NCBI GenBank assembly: GCA_000753575.1
Contig: JRFF01000009.1
Span: 60,777-124,776, forward strand
DNA length: 64,000 nt
Direction: 5' to 3'
From: Candidatus Izimoplasma sp. HR2
Lineage (GTDB): Bacteria; Bacillota_I; Bacilli_A; Izemoplasmatales; Izemoplasmataceae
Under the pieces are notes generated by a model. The model had not been told where the DNA came from, did not search any database, and saw nothing but the letters and a program-made list of their open reading frames with translations. Position 1 is the first letter of the stretch; every line of letters starts with the position of its first letter. Below are positions 40,977-49,607 of this stretch, piece after piece. The position numbers and the translations under genes are program-made.

Positions 40977-41405
40977 TCACTCGCTTTCTAATGTACCTTC
41001 AAATGCTTTCCATGCTATTGAAGCACATTTTATTCTTGCTGGAAACTTTTGAACACCCTGATAAACAACTGCTTCTTCAAGATCAACAGTTTCATCATAT
41101 TCTTTATTTGTCAGCATATTAATATAAGTTTCTGCAATTTTCTTTGCGTCTTCTTTTTTCTTACCTATTAAGGTCTCACTCATTACTGATGCACTACTAC
41201 AACAAATAGAACATCCAGTTCCATCATATCTAACGTCTTTTACTATTCCGTCTTCAATTAAAGACTGAACAGTAATATCATCCCCACAAGTAGGGTTTTT
41301 AATGTGAATTGTTTTATATCCATTATCATTTAAAAGTCCTTTATTACGAGGGTTTTTATAATGATCCATAATTACTTGACGATATAATATTTCTAAATTA
41401 TTCAT
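40977..41405 (-). CDS. sufU: SufU, sulfurtransferase partner of SufS
   Basis: IscU-fold zinc protein that accepts persulfide from SufS in Gram-positive bacteria. The 142-residue protein has the conserved [34 protein letters not shown] and, near the C-terminus, [14 protein letters not shown]; its three cysteines and Asp are the usual zinc ligands. It ends in TGA, showing that this codon is a stop here. It lies between sufS and sufB, as in Bacillus. Confidence 0.95.
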   Translation of the reverse strand: MNNLEILYRQVIMDHYKNPRNKGLLNDNGYKTIHIKNPTCGDDITVQSLIEDGIVKDVRYDGTGCSICCSSASVMSETLIGKKKEDAKKIAETYINMLTNKEYDETVDLEEAVVYQGVQKFPARIKCASIAWKAFEGTLESE

Positions 41406-41414
41406 AATACCCTC

Positions 41415-42623
41415 CTAAAATCCTACACTTTTAAAGAAATCTCTAGCGTTCTTTACTGATTCAATAAATTTATCACAGTCTTCAATTGTATTATATAAAT
41501 AATATGATATACGTAAAGTAGCTGGAACCTTAAGCCATTTAATGATTAACTGTGCACAATGATGTCCCGCTCTCATACATATGTTATCTCCATCAAAGAA
41601 AGTAACTGCGTCATGTGGATGAACTCCATCTATATTAAATGAAATTATTCCTGTTTCTGCGCTTTCATTATAGATAATAATATCATCTATTTCTCTTAAC
41701 TTATTAACTGTATACTCTTTAAGTTTATATTCGTGTTTAGCTATTTCATCTAGACCAACATTATCTAAATAATCAATAGCAGCTCCAAGTCCTATTGCTC
41801 CCGCAATACCTGGAGTACCTGTTTCAAATTTATATGGTACTTCTTTCCATGATGCTTCATATAAATTTACATTATCATTCATATCTCCACCAAATTCAAT
41901 TGGTGGCATATTATCTAATAATTCTCTTTTTCCAAATAGAACTCCAATACCAGTAGGTCCAAGCATCTTATGTCCTGAGAAAGAAAGAAAATCACAATCT
42001 AAATCTTTTACATCTATTTTCTTATGTGGCGCAGCTTGTGCTGCGTCAACACTAACAATTGCTCCAACTTCATGACTTAACTTAATAATCTCTTTAATAG
42101 GAGCTATATACCCCATAACATTAGATACATAATTTAAGGCAACTACTTTAGTATTTTTATTTAATACTTTTTTAAAGTTTTCTATAGTAATACGTCCTTC
42201 TTTATTAAGAGGAACATATATTAATTTTGCTTTTGTAATATTACTAACATTTTGCCATGGTAATACTTGTGAATGATGTTCAAGTTCACTCACAATTATC
42301 TCATCAGTACTAGATAAGTTATTTAATCCGTAACTTGATGCAACTAAATTAAGAGCACTACTTGCTCCCCTAGTAAAAATAATCTCATTAAAATCAGCAT
42401 TAATAAATTCACTAACTTTTCTTCTGGATTCTTCATACATTTCAGTTGCTACATAACTTAAGTTATAAACACCACGATGAACATTAACACTATATTTTTC
42501 ATAGTATTCATCTAGTTTTTTAATAACTTGATTTGGTTTTAAACTTGACGCTGCTGTATCTAAATAGATAAGAGTTTCATCACTTAAAACGGGAAAATCT
42601 TTTTTTAGTTTATACGGATCCAT
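41415..42623 (-). CDS. sufS: Cysteine desulfurase SufS
   Basis: PLP enzyme releasing sulfur from cysteine as a persulfide. The 402-residue class V aminotransferase fold has ELEHHSQVLPW, VDAAQAAPHKKID, the PLP lysine in DFLSFSGHKMLGPTGIG near residue 220, and the active Cys in MRAGHHCAQLI near residue 360. It supplies SufU and is the only cysteine desulfurase in the window, so it may also feed ThiI. Confidence 0.97.
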   Translation of the reverse strand: MDPYKLKKDFPVLSDETLIYLDTAASSLKPNQVIKKLDEYYEKYSVNVHRGVYNLSYVATEMYEESRRKVSEFINADFNEIIFTRGASSALNLVASSYGLNNLSSTDEIIVSELEHHSQVLPWQNVSNITKAKLIYVPLNKEGRITIENFKKVLNKNTKVVALNYVSNVMGYIAPIKEIIKLSHEVGAIVSVDAAQAAPHKKIDVKDLDCDFLSFSGHKMLGPTGIGVLFGKRELLDNMPPIEFGGDMNDNVNLYEASWKEVPYKFETGTPGIAGAIGLGAAIDYLDNVGLDEIAKHEYKLKEYTVNKLREIDDIIIYNESAETGIISFNIDGVHPHDAVTFFDGDNICMRAGHHCAQLIIKWLKVPATLRISYYLYNTIEDCDKFIESVKNARDFFKSVGF

Positions 42624-42633
42624 TAGTCATCAC

Positions 42634-43725
42634 CTACAATGTTTTATTTTCTACACTTCCAATAAAATCTTCAATTAATTCTTTAGTTGTCATTAAACTA
42701 GTTACAGGACTCAAAAATCCAGAAATAATTAATCTTTGAGCATTTTTATGAGTTAAACCTCTACTCATTAAATAGTATAACTGTTCTTCATCAATTTTAC
42801 CAATAGCAGCACCATGTGATGCTTCTACATCATATTCATCAATCAATAATAATGGGTTTGCATCTAGTCTTGAATTTACTCCAAGTACAATCCCTCTATT
42901 TTGTTGTCTTGCAATACTTCTTTTCATATTTTTATTTATCTTACCAATACCTTCAAATACTAAAGCACTATTATTATTAGAAACACCATAGTTTTCTATA
43001 ATTCCTTCAGTATCAGGTGCATTATGTTCAACTAATTGTGTAAACTTAGCACTTTGTTCTTTACTCGTAATTGCTATTGTTTTTGTAGTTGCACTAGCAT
43101 ACTGTTCTTGTAAAAAGATATTAGTTTTAGAATCAGTCATTGAATCATTAATTTCTGCGATACTATATAAGCTTCTTCCATATCTACTTATATAACTATT
43201 TCTAATTACTGAAACAACTGATTTTTCACTAAATTTAGATAACCCTGAATATGTTAATTTAGCATTTTCTTTAACAATACTATTACTCACAAAGTTAATA
43301 CTAGCTTCTCCATCATTATATAAATATTCAAAATATTTAAGTTCAGAGTTCTCTCCTAACACTATCAAAGTATTATTCACTAAATCTGTTTTTTCTTGAA
43401 TATAAAATATATGTAAAGTATCAGTAACTGCTACATTCTTAGGAACATAAACTATTATTCCACTATTTACTTCTTCTAAATTATATTGATAAGCTTCATC
43501 TTCTAAAGAGTTTAAAAACTGATTATTAGTGATAATAGAATTATTATTCTTAATCACTTCTTTTATGTCGTTAATTTCTACTTTTTCAAAAGATTTATCT
43601 ATCTGTTTAGCTATAATATGTCCATCTTTAATAACTAAATAATTAGTTAAGTCTTCAGTTAAAAATTTTGATATGTCACTTGGTATATCCTTGTTAACTT
43701 CTACACTGTTCTTATATTTAAACAT
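42634..43725 (-). CDS. sufD: Fe-S cluster assembly protein SufD
   Basis: Paralogue of SufB that pairs with it in the SufBC2D scaffold. The 363-residue protein has a beta-helix core with QLVEHNAPDTEGIIENYGV and the C-terminal DEYDVEASHGAAIGKIDEEQLYYLMSRG, including the conserved His. It is somewhat shorter than Bacillus SufD (about 437) at the N-terminus. The start overlaps sufC by one base. Confidence 0.93.
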   Translation of the reverse strand: MFKYKNSVEVNKDIPSDISKFLTEDLTNYLVIKDGHIIAKQIDKSFEKVEINDIKEVIKNNNSIITNNQFLNSLEDEAYQYNLEEVNSGIIVYVPKNVAVTDTLHIFYIQEKTDLVNNTLIVLGENSELKYFEYLYNDGEASINFVSNSIVKENAKLTYSGLSKFSEKSVVSVIRNSYISRYGRSLYSIAEINDSMTDSKTNIFLQEQYASATTKTIAITSKEQSAKFTQLVEHNAPDTEGIIENYGVSNNNSALVFEGIGKINKNMKRSIARQQNRGIVLGVNSRLDANPLLLIDEYDVEASHGAAIGKIDEEQLYYLMSRGLTHKNAQRLIISGFLSPVTSLMTTKELIEDFIGSVENKTL

Positions 43726-44558
43726 TATAATCCAAGTGCTTCCTTAGTTGCACAAACTCCAAGTAATACTTTTTCTTCTTCCTCTTCAACAATAACTCTT
43801 ACATCTTCAATACCAAGTTCTTTTTTGATCCAGTCATAACCTTCAGTATCGATTTTCTTAATTAACTCGACACCTCCACTTTTAACAATTTTACCAACCA
43901 TCATTACATGTACAAAATCAGCCTCAATATATTCAAGTAAACGTTTATAATGAGTTATCAAAAGTAATCCTAAATCTTTTGATTTCATTTTAGTAACATT
44001 TTCTCCAACTATTTTTAAAGCATCTACATCTAATCCTGAATCAATTTCATCTAAAATCGCAATTGTTGGTTTAAGCATTTTCATTTGTAATATTTCATTA
44101 CGTTTTTTCTCTCCACCACTAAATCCTTCATTTAGATATCTATGAGGAAGATCCTCATTCATTTTTAACTCTGAGACTGCTTTATCATATTCCAGTATAA
44201 ACTTGAATAAAGATACATTTTTACCTTCTTCAAGTCTTGCATTCATCGCAGTCTTAATGAAATCACTATTAGTAACTCCAGGAACTTCCGCAGGACTTTG
44301 CATCCCTAGAAATAGCCCAGCTCTAGCTCTTTCATCTACTTCCATATCTAGAACGTTTTTACCGTCTAAAGTAACACTACCTTTTGTTACTGTGAATTTC
44401 GGGTGTCCCATAACAACACTCGCGAGTGTTGATTTACCAGTCCCATTAGGTCCCATAATTGCGTGAGTTTCCCCACCTTTAATTTCTAAATTTACACCTT
44501 TTAAGATTTCTTTTCCATCAACCTCAGCGTGTAAATCTTTAATTGTTAATACGCTCAT
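43725..44558 (-). CDS. sufC: Fe-S cluster assembly ATPase SufC
   Basis: ABC-type ATPase of the SUF complex. The 277-residue protein has Walker A MGPNGTGKSTLASV, the Q-loop MQSPAEVPGV, signature NEGFSGGEKKRNEILQM, Walker B AILDEIDSGLDVDAL and the switch His (ITHYKRLL). An acidic extension of about 25 residues at the C-terminus (VEEEEEKVLLGVCATKEALGL) is longer than usual for SufC. It is first in the operon; a possible promoter TTGTGA-17-TATTAT lies upstream on the minus strand. Confidence 0.96.
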   Translation of the reverse strand: MSVLTIKDLHAEVDGKEILKGVNLEIKGGETHAIMGPNGTGKSTLASVVMGHPKFTVTKGSVTLDGKNVLDMEVDERARAGLFLGMQSPAEVPGVTNSDFIKTAMNARLEEGKNVSLFKFILEYDKAVSELKMNEDLPHRYLNEGFSGGEKKRNEILQMKMLKPTIAILDEIDSGLDVDALKIVGENVTKMKSKDLGLLLITHYKRLLEYIEADFVHVMMVGKIVKSGGVELIKKIDTEGYDWIKKELGIEDVRVIVEEEEEKVLLGVCATKEALGL

Positions 44559-44654
44559 AATTACTACCTCCTAGCCATATATATAATAATATATATGACA
44601 CAGTATCACAAATGATATACATAGTTTTATCTTACTCTAAATTTAAAAAAAAGA

Positions 44655-44683
44655 AAAAAAAGAAAGCAATATTTTGCTTTCTT
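44655..44683 (-). terminator. Terminator of the mgtC-SGNH unit
   Basis: Minus-strand stem AAGAAAGCAA / TTGCTTTCTT (44660-44669 with 44674-44683) followed by a long T-rich run, overlapping the stop codon of the SGNH gene. Confidence 0.88.
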
Positions 44684-45317
44684 ATATATATATCTTTATT
44701 TGTTCAGATACTACACTATATCCATCCTCATTTAAATGGAATCCATCAACAGTATAATTAAGATCTAATTGTTCAAAATCATTCTGTAAGTGTTTTGTAA
44801 TATCTACAAATTTAAGTTTGTTTTTTCTAACATAATTTTTAAGATAATAGTTTAACATACCTATTTCATGATTATCTCTAGCATCCACATATTCACGGTT
44901 AATAATATCCATATTTGCAGGGTTAACTGGTATCACAGATACTATATGAATTTGTGTATCTTTAGATCTTCTTTGAACTTCTTCTACTATTGTAATTATA
45001 TTTCTATATATATCTTTTACACTAGTATTTTCAAAGCCCATATCGTTAGACCCTATTGATATAAATAGTTTACTTGGTTTATATTTGATTGCTCTTTTAT
45101 ATAATGTCTTAATCAGTAATTCTGTTGTATCTCCAGAAATTCCATTATTATAAATACACATTTCGTTGAAATGTTTATCTATATCTAGGTTTTCTATTAA
45201 ACAGTCCCCTATTAGAACTACTTGATTTTTATCGTAATCTCGATCAGCTATTGCTTGAAGTCTTTCTTTATATCTGCTGATTATTGTTTTCTTACTCGTC
45301 ATCTTCAAACGTTTCAT
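44682..45317 (-). CDS. SGNH/GDSL-hydrolase-fold protein with Cys at the nucleophile position
   Basis: A 211-residue SGNH-fold protein without a signal peptide. Blocks II (Gly in NNGISGDTT), III (GSNDMG) and V (DGFHLNEDGY, Asp and His of the triad) are intact. Block I reads VLIGDCLIENL: the residue that should be the nucleophilic serine is Cys39, encoded by TGT. The protein may be a thiol esterase-like variant or catalytically altered. The start overlaps the mgtC-like gene by 26 nt; an ATG five codons later is possible. Relatives are lysophospholipase L1-like esterases. Confidence 0.87.
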   Translation of the reverse strand: MKRLKMTSKKTIISRYKERLQAIADRDYDKNQVVLIGDCLIENLDIDKHFNEMCIYNNGISGDTTELLIKTLYKRAIKYKPSKLFISIGSNDMGFENTSVKDIYRNIITIVEEVQRRSKDTQIHIVSVIPVNPANMDIINREYVDARDNHEIGMLNYYLKNYVRKNKLKFVDITKHLQNDFEQLDLNYTVDGFHLNEDGYSVVSEQIKIYI

Positions 45318-45801
45318 TTTCTACTTGATATCTAGCTATAGGGTGTGCGAAAACTCTTTTGACTAAAGTAAGTGCTAGTAGAGCAAATACTGATGTAACT
45401 ACTCCTAATATAACGTAATTCATACCGAAAACAATTCCGATAATGGCACTAATCCACAATGTTGATGCGGTAGTAAGACCATACACATTTGAATTTGTTT
45501 TTAATATTGCACCTGTACCTAAGAACCCAACACCAGTGATTACACCAGCGATAATTCTTGTGTTTTCAACAACAATATTCGCATTCACATCAGTCCCAAT
45601 ACTTTTCGCAAGTTCTAATGTATCATACATCATTTGTTTTGATAAAATTGTTAATGCTGCAGCACCTAGTGCTACTAAAACATGAGTAGTCATCCCAGCT
45701 ATCTTATGTTTTCTTTGTCTTTCAAAGCCTATAAGTCCTACAAAAAATACGGTTAATCCTAAGTTTTGTAATATATAAACTAAAGTAATTGCCTCATCCA
45801 T
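45292..45801 (-). CDS. MgtC/SapB-family membrane protein
   Basis: A 169-residue membrane protein with about four spans. The family signature is at the N-terminus (VFFVGLIGFERQRKHKIAGMTTHVLVALGAAAL), followed by GVGFLGTGAILK and the span AIIGIVFGMNYVILGVVTSVFALL. MgtC-like proteins are linked to magnesium limitation and, in Salmonella, F1Fo regulation; the role of the Firmicutes versions is unclear. The large cytoplasmic C-terminal domain of Salmonella MgtC is absent, as in SapB/YhiD types. Its promoter contains a cre-like site. Confidence 0.9.
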   Translation of the reverse strand: MDEAITLVYILQNLGLTVFFVGLIGFERQRKHKIAGMTTHVLVALGAAALTILSKQMMYDTLELAKSIGTDVNANIVVENTRIIAGVITGVGFLGTGAILKTNSNVYGLTTASTLWISAIIGIVFGMNYVILGVVTSVFALLALTLVKRVFAHPIARYQVENETFEDDE

Positions 45802-45830
45802 CCTGCCACCTTCTTTCTTGTTAACTATAC

Positions 45831-45859
45831 ATTATAAACGCTTACATTATAAAAAGCAA
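45831..45859 (-). promoter_or_regulatory. mgtC promoter containing a cre-like operator
   Basis: On the minus strand TTGCTT (45854-45859) and TATAAT (45831-45836) are 17 nt apart. Between and overlapping them, at 45833-45846, lies TGTAAGCGTTTATA, a 13-of-14 match to TGWAARCGYTWNCW. This geometry fits CcpA-type repression. A second TATAAT lies at 45846-45851. Confidence 0.6.
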
Positions 45860-45863
45860 TAGA

Positions 45864-45889
45864 AAAAGCGAAGAAAACTCTTCGCTTTT
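45864..45889 (-). terminator. Terminator of the PFOR gene
   Basis: Minus-strand stem AAAAGCGAAGA / TCTTCGCTTTT with a four-base loop, followed by Ts, just past the stop codon. Confidence 0.9.
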
Positions 45890-45894
45890 AATAA

Positions 45895-48800
45895 TTATTC
45901 TTGGTCTAAACTATAATCCATTGCTTCATAACGTGTATACATTTTGTATCTACGTTTAGCTTCATAAATGTTTCCTTCAAATAAAGATTCAGCTTTATCA
46001 GGATTAATATCTAACAATTGTGCATAACGAGCTTCGTTCATTAAGAACTCTCTATATTTATCCCAGTTAGGAGCTTTAGAATCTATTTTAAATGGATTCT
46101 TACCTTGTGCTTCTAATTGTGGATCAAATCTAAATGTTGGCCAATAACCACATTCAGTAGCAAGTTTAGCTTGGTTTCCTGAATTCATAAGTCCACCTTT
46201 AATTTTATGAGCGATACATGGACTGTACGCTAAGATTAATGATGGTCCTTTATAAGCTTCAGCTTCTCTAAATGCTTTAAGAACTTGTTGTTGAGATGCA
46301 CCATGAGATACTTGAGCAACATAAACATGTCCATAACTCATTGCGATAGCAGCTAAGTCTTTTTTCTTACCGTCTTTACCTGATGCTGTAAATTTAGCGA
46401 TAGATCCAGTAGGAGCACTCTTAGATGATTGTCCACCTGTATTAGAGTAAACTTCAGTATCTAAAACTAAAATATTAATATCTTCGTTATTAGCTATAAC
46501 GTGGTCTAATCCACCATAACCAATATCATAAGCCCAACCGTCTCCACCAAAGATCCAGCTAGATTGTTTAACGATGTAATTTTCTAATTCTTTAATTTCG
46601 TCTGCCATATCTGATTTATCATTTTCAAGTAAAGGCATTAATTTTCTATAAACTTCTAATGAAACGTCTCCATCAGTTCTATTGTCAATCCATGTAGTAA
46701 ATAATTCACCCATTTCAGGAGTAACACTATCCATACTATTAACAAATAGGTTTTGTAATCTATCACGAAGTGCTTCATTAGCATGTCTCATACCAAATCC
46801 AAATTCTGCATTATCTTCAAATAAACTGTTAGCCCATGCAGGTCCACGTCCATTATCTAATGTAGTATAAGGTGTAGCTGGGAAACTTGCTCCATAAATT
46901 GAAGAACAACCAGTTGCATTAGCAACTTGCATTCTTTCTCCGAATAATTGAGTTACTAATTTAACATATGGAGTTTCTCCACATCCTAAACAAGCTCCAC
47001 TAAATTCGAATAATGGTTTAGCAAATTGTGAATTTTTAGCATTAGTTTTTTCAACTAAGTTATCTTTATAAGTTACATGATCATATAAGTATTCAGTATT
47101 TTGAATTTCACCTTTAGAAATTTCATCAGCAATAGGACTCATTACTAGTGATTTTTCTTTAGAAGGACAAACCTCAACACAAACTCCACAACCTGTACAA
47201 TCTAATGTACTAATTTGAATTTTATATTGGAATCCTTTTAATCCTTTACCTACTGCATTTTTAGTAGGTAATCCAACAGGTGCAGCTGCCATTTCTTCAT
47301 CAGTTAATAAGAATGGTCTAATTGCAGCATGAGGGCAAGCAAATGCACATTGATTACATTGAATACAGTTATCTGTGATCCATTCAGGTACATAGTTAGC
47401 AATACCACGTTTTTCATAAGCAGTTCCACCGTTATCCATAGTTCCATCTTCATAACCTGTGAATGCACTTACTGGTAAATCATAACCTTTAATTGCATTT
47501 ACTTTATCAGCGATGTTTCTAACAAATACTGGTCTACTCATATCAACTTTAACTTCTTTAATTTCTAAGTTAGCCCACTGTGGTTTAACTTCGATTTTAA
47601 CAAGTCCCGCTTTACCAGCGTCAATTGCTTTGTAGTTTTTCTCAACGATTTCTTGACCTTTACGTCCATAAGCTTTTTTAGCATATTTTTTCATTAAATC
47701 AACAGCTTGATCGTAAGGGATAATTTGTTCATTTAATGCGAAGAACGCACTTTGCATAACTGTATTAATCATTCCACCAAGTCCAGCTTTTTCAGCTAAC
47801 TTAACAGCGTTCATAATATAAAGATTTGCTTTTCTTTCAGCTAAAACTTTTTTAACTTTATTAGGTAATAAAGCTTCAACTTCAGAAGCAGGTGTTACAG
47901 TGTTAAGTAAGAAAGTTCCACCTTCTCTTATTCCTGCAATCATATCATATTGATTTAGATATGAGTCTTTAGAACAACTTACGAAGTGAGGGTTACTTAC
48001 TAAGTATGTACTACGGATTGGGTCTTTACCAAAACGTAAGTGCATTCTTGTAACTCCACCTGATTTTTTAGAGTCATAAGATGAATATGCTTGACCGTAA
48101 AGATCAGTATTTTCACCAATAATTTTAATTGTATTTTTTGAAGCTCCCACAGTACCATCAGATCCAAATCCGAAGAATAATAATTCAGTAGTAGATTCAG
48201 GTTGAACGTCTACTTCATTATGAGGAATTGAATTATGATTAACATCATCATTAATACCAATAGTAAATCTGTCTTTTTGTTCATTTAACATATTATCGAA
48301 TACAGCAACGATTTGTCCAGGAGTTGTATCTTTACTTGAAAGACCATAACGGTTTCCAAGAATTACTGGAGCATTTTCTTTACCATAGAATACTGATTTA
48401 ATATCTAAGTATAAAGGTTCTCCAATTGATCCTGATTCTTTAGTTCTTTCCATAACTGTAATTCTTTTAACAGTTTTTGGCATTACTGCCATTAAGTATT
48501 CAATACTGAAAGGACGGAATAAGTGAACTGTAACAAGTCCTACTTTTCTACCTTGAGCAATTAAATAATCAATAGTTTCTTCAATAGCTTCAGTAACACT
48601 TCCCATTGCGATTACTATATCTGTAGCATCTTCTGCTCCATAGTATACGAATGGTGCGTAATTACGTCCAGTAATTTTAGAAATTTCTTTTAAGTACTCA
48701 GCAACAATTCCTGGTACTTTATCATAGTATTTATCTTGAATTTCTCTTGCTTGCATATACACGTCATCATTTTGAGCTGCCCCTCTAGTAACTGGGTTAG

Positions 48801-49437
48801 CAGAGTTTAAAGCTCTTTTTCTAAACGCTTTAACAGCATCTCTATCTAGTAATTTATCTAGGTCTGCATAATCCATAACTTCGATTTTATTAACTTCGTG
48901 AGAAGTTCTAAATCCATCAAAGAAATGCATGAATGGAATACTTGATTTAATAGCAGATAAATGTGCTACTGCACCAAGGTCCATTGCTTCTTGAACTGAA
49001 CCACTTGATAAAATTGCGAATCCTGTTTGTCTTGCAGCCATAACATCTTGGTGATCCCCAAAGATTGATAAAGCTTGAACAGCAATACTTCTTGCTGCAA
49101 CATGAATAACTGCTGGTAATAATTCTCCAGCCATTTTGTACATATTTGGTAATTTTAGTAATAATCCTTGTGAAGCTGTGTAAGTAGTAGTAAGTGCACC
49201 CGCTTGTAAACTACCGTGAACTGTTCCTGCAGCTCCTGCTTCTGATTGCATTTCAATAACTTTTACAGGCATTCCGAATAAGTTCTTCTTACCTTGTGAA
49301 GCCCATAAATCTGTGTGTTCCGCCATCGGTGAAGATGGTGTAATTGGATATATTCCTGCAACTTCTGTGAATGCATAAGCTACGTGTGCAGCAGCTTGAT
49401 TCCCGTCCATTGATTGGAAAACTTTTTTTGTCGCCAT
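45895..49437 (-). CDS. nifJ: Pyruvate:ferredoxin/flavodoxin oxidoreductase
   Basis: Oxidises pyruvate to acetyl-CoA and CO2, reducing ferredoxin; a marker of anaerobic metabolism. The single 1180-residue chain has the N-terminal TPP-pyrimidine domain (GNQAAAHVAYAFTEVAGIYP), the CoA-binding central region, two 4Fe-4S motifs near residues 690-760 (CIQCNQCAFACPHAA and CTGCGVCVEVCPS), and the C-terminal TPP-diphosphate domain with FSGACLGCGETPY and GDGWAYDIGYGGLDHV, then TEVYSNTGGQSSKS. The start is MATKKVF after GGAGGT; a GTG/ATG five codons earlier overlaps that site. It has a strong promoter and an upstream cre-like site. Confidence 0.97.
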   Translation of the reverse strand: MATKKVFQSMDGNQAAAHVAYAFTEVAGIYPITPSSPMAEHTDLWASQGKKNLFGMPVKVIEMQSEAGAAGTVHGSLQAGALTTTYTASQGLLLKLPNMYKMAGELLPAVIHVAARSIAVQALSIFGDHQDVMAARQTGFAILSSGSVQEAMDLGAVAHLSAIKSSIPFMHFFDGFRTSHEVNKIEVMDYADLDKLLDRDAVKAFRKRALNSANPVTRGAAQNDDVYMQAREIQDKYYDKVPGIVAEYLKEISKITGRNYAPFVYYGAEDATDIVIAMGSVTEAIEETIDYLIAQGRKVGLVTVHLFRPFSIEYLMAVMPKTVKRITVMERTKESGSIGEPLYLDIKSVFYGKENAPVILGNRYGLSSKDTTPGQIVAVFDNMLNEQKDRFTIGINDDVNHNSIPHNEVDVQPESTTELLFFGFGSDGTVGASKNTIKIIGENTDLYGQAYSSYDSKKSGGVTRMHLRFGKDPIRSTYLVSNPHFVSCSKDSYLNQYDMIAGIREGGTFLLNTVTPASEVEALLPNKVKKVLAERKANLYIMNAVKLAEKAGLGGMINTVMQSAFFALNEQIIPYDQAVDLMKKYAKKAYGRKGQEIVEKNYKAIDAGKAGLVKIEVKPQWANLEIKEVKVDMSRPVFVRNIADKVNAIKGYDLPVSAFTGYEDGTMDNGGTAYEKRGIANYVPEWITDNCIQCNQCAFACPHAAIRPFLLTDEEMAAAPVGLPTKNAVGKGLKGFQYKIQISTLDCTGCGVCVEVCPSKEKSLVMSPIADEISKGEIQNTEYLYDHVTYKDNLVEKTNAKNSQFAKPLFEFSGACLGCGETPYVKLVTQLFGERMQVANATGCSSIYGASFPATPYTTLDNGRGPAWANSLFEDNAEFGFGMRHANEALRDRLQNLFVNSMDSVTPEMGELFTTWIDNRTDGDVSLEVYRKLMPLLENDKSDMADEIKELENYIVKQSSWIFGGDGWAYDIGYGGLDHVIANNEDINILVLDTEVYSNTGGQSSKSAPTGSIAKFTASGKDGKKKDLAAIAMSYGHVYVAQVSHGASQQQVLKAFREAEAYKGPSLILAYSPCIAHKIKGGLMNSGNQAKLATECGYWPTFRFDPQLEAQGKNPFKIDSKAPNWDKYREFLMNEARYAQLLDINPDKAESLFEGNIYEAKRRYKMYTRYEAMDYSLDQE

Positions 49438-49494
49438 GGCAACTACCTCCATAAATATATTTTCTTTTCTTTATATATAATTCATACATCATAG

Positions 49495-49523
49495 ATTATA
49501 AAACATTTTCATTTTTTTTACAA
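49495..49523 (-). promoter_or_regulatory. Promoter of the PFOR gene
   Basis: On the minus strand TTGTAA and TATAAT are separated by exactly 17 nt, about 58 nt upstream of the start codon. Confidence 0.78.
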
Positions 49524-49548
49524 CAAAAACAAGGTAAATTTCAATTAA

Positions 49549-49562
49549 AGAAAACACTTACA
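49549..49562. promoter_or_regulatory. cre-like operator upstream of the PFOR gene
   Basis: On the minus strand TGTAAGTGTTTTCT matches TGWAARCGYTWNCW at 13 of 14 positions. It lies about 60-75 nt upstream of the predicted transcription start, a place where CcpA activates overflow-metabolism genes in Bacillus. Confidence 0.45.
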
Positions 49563-49580
49563 TTTTGCATTTTTTCATAA

Positions 49581-49607
49581 AAAAAAGCTGGATATAAAAT
49601 CCAGCTT
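49581..49607 (-). terminator. Terminator of the choline-kinase-like gene
   Basis: Minus-strand stem AAGCTGGAT / ATCCAGCTT followed by a T run; it overlaps the gene's stop codon. Confidence 0.88.

Noticed and set aside
44576..44597. Alternating AT palindrome just upstream of sufC as an operator.
   Set aside because: Simple TA alternation forms imperfect palindromes by chance in such AT-rich sequence, and no known SufR or IscR-type motif is seen.
45833..45851. Two TATAAT boxes near mgtC as evidence for two promoters.
   Set aside because: Only the proximal box has a fitting -35 element at 17 nt; the distal one has none.
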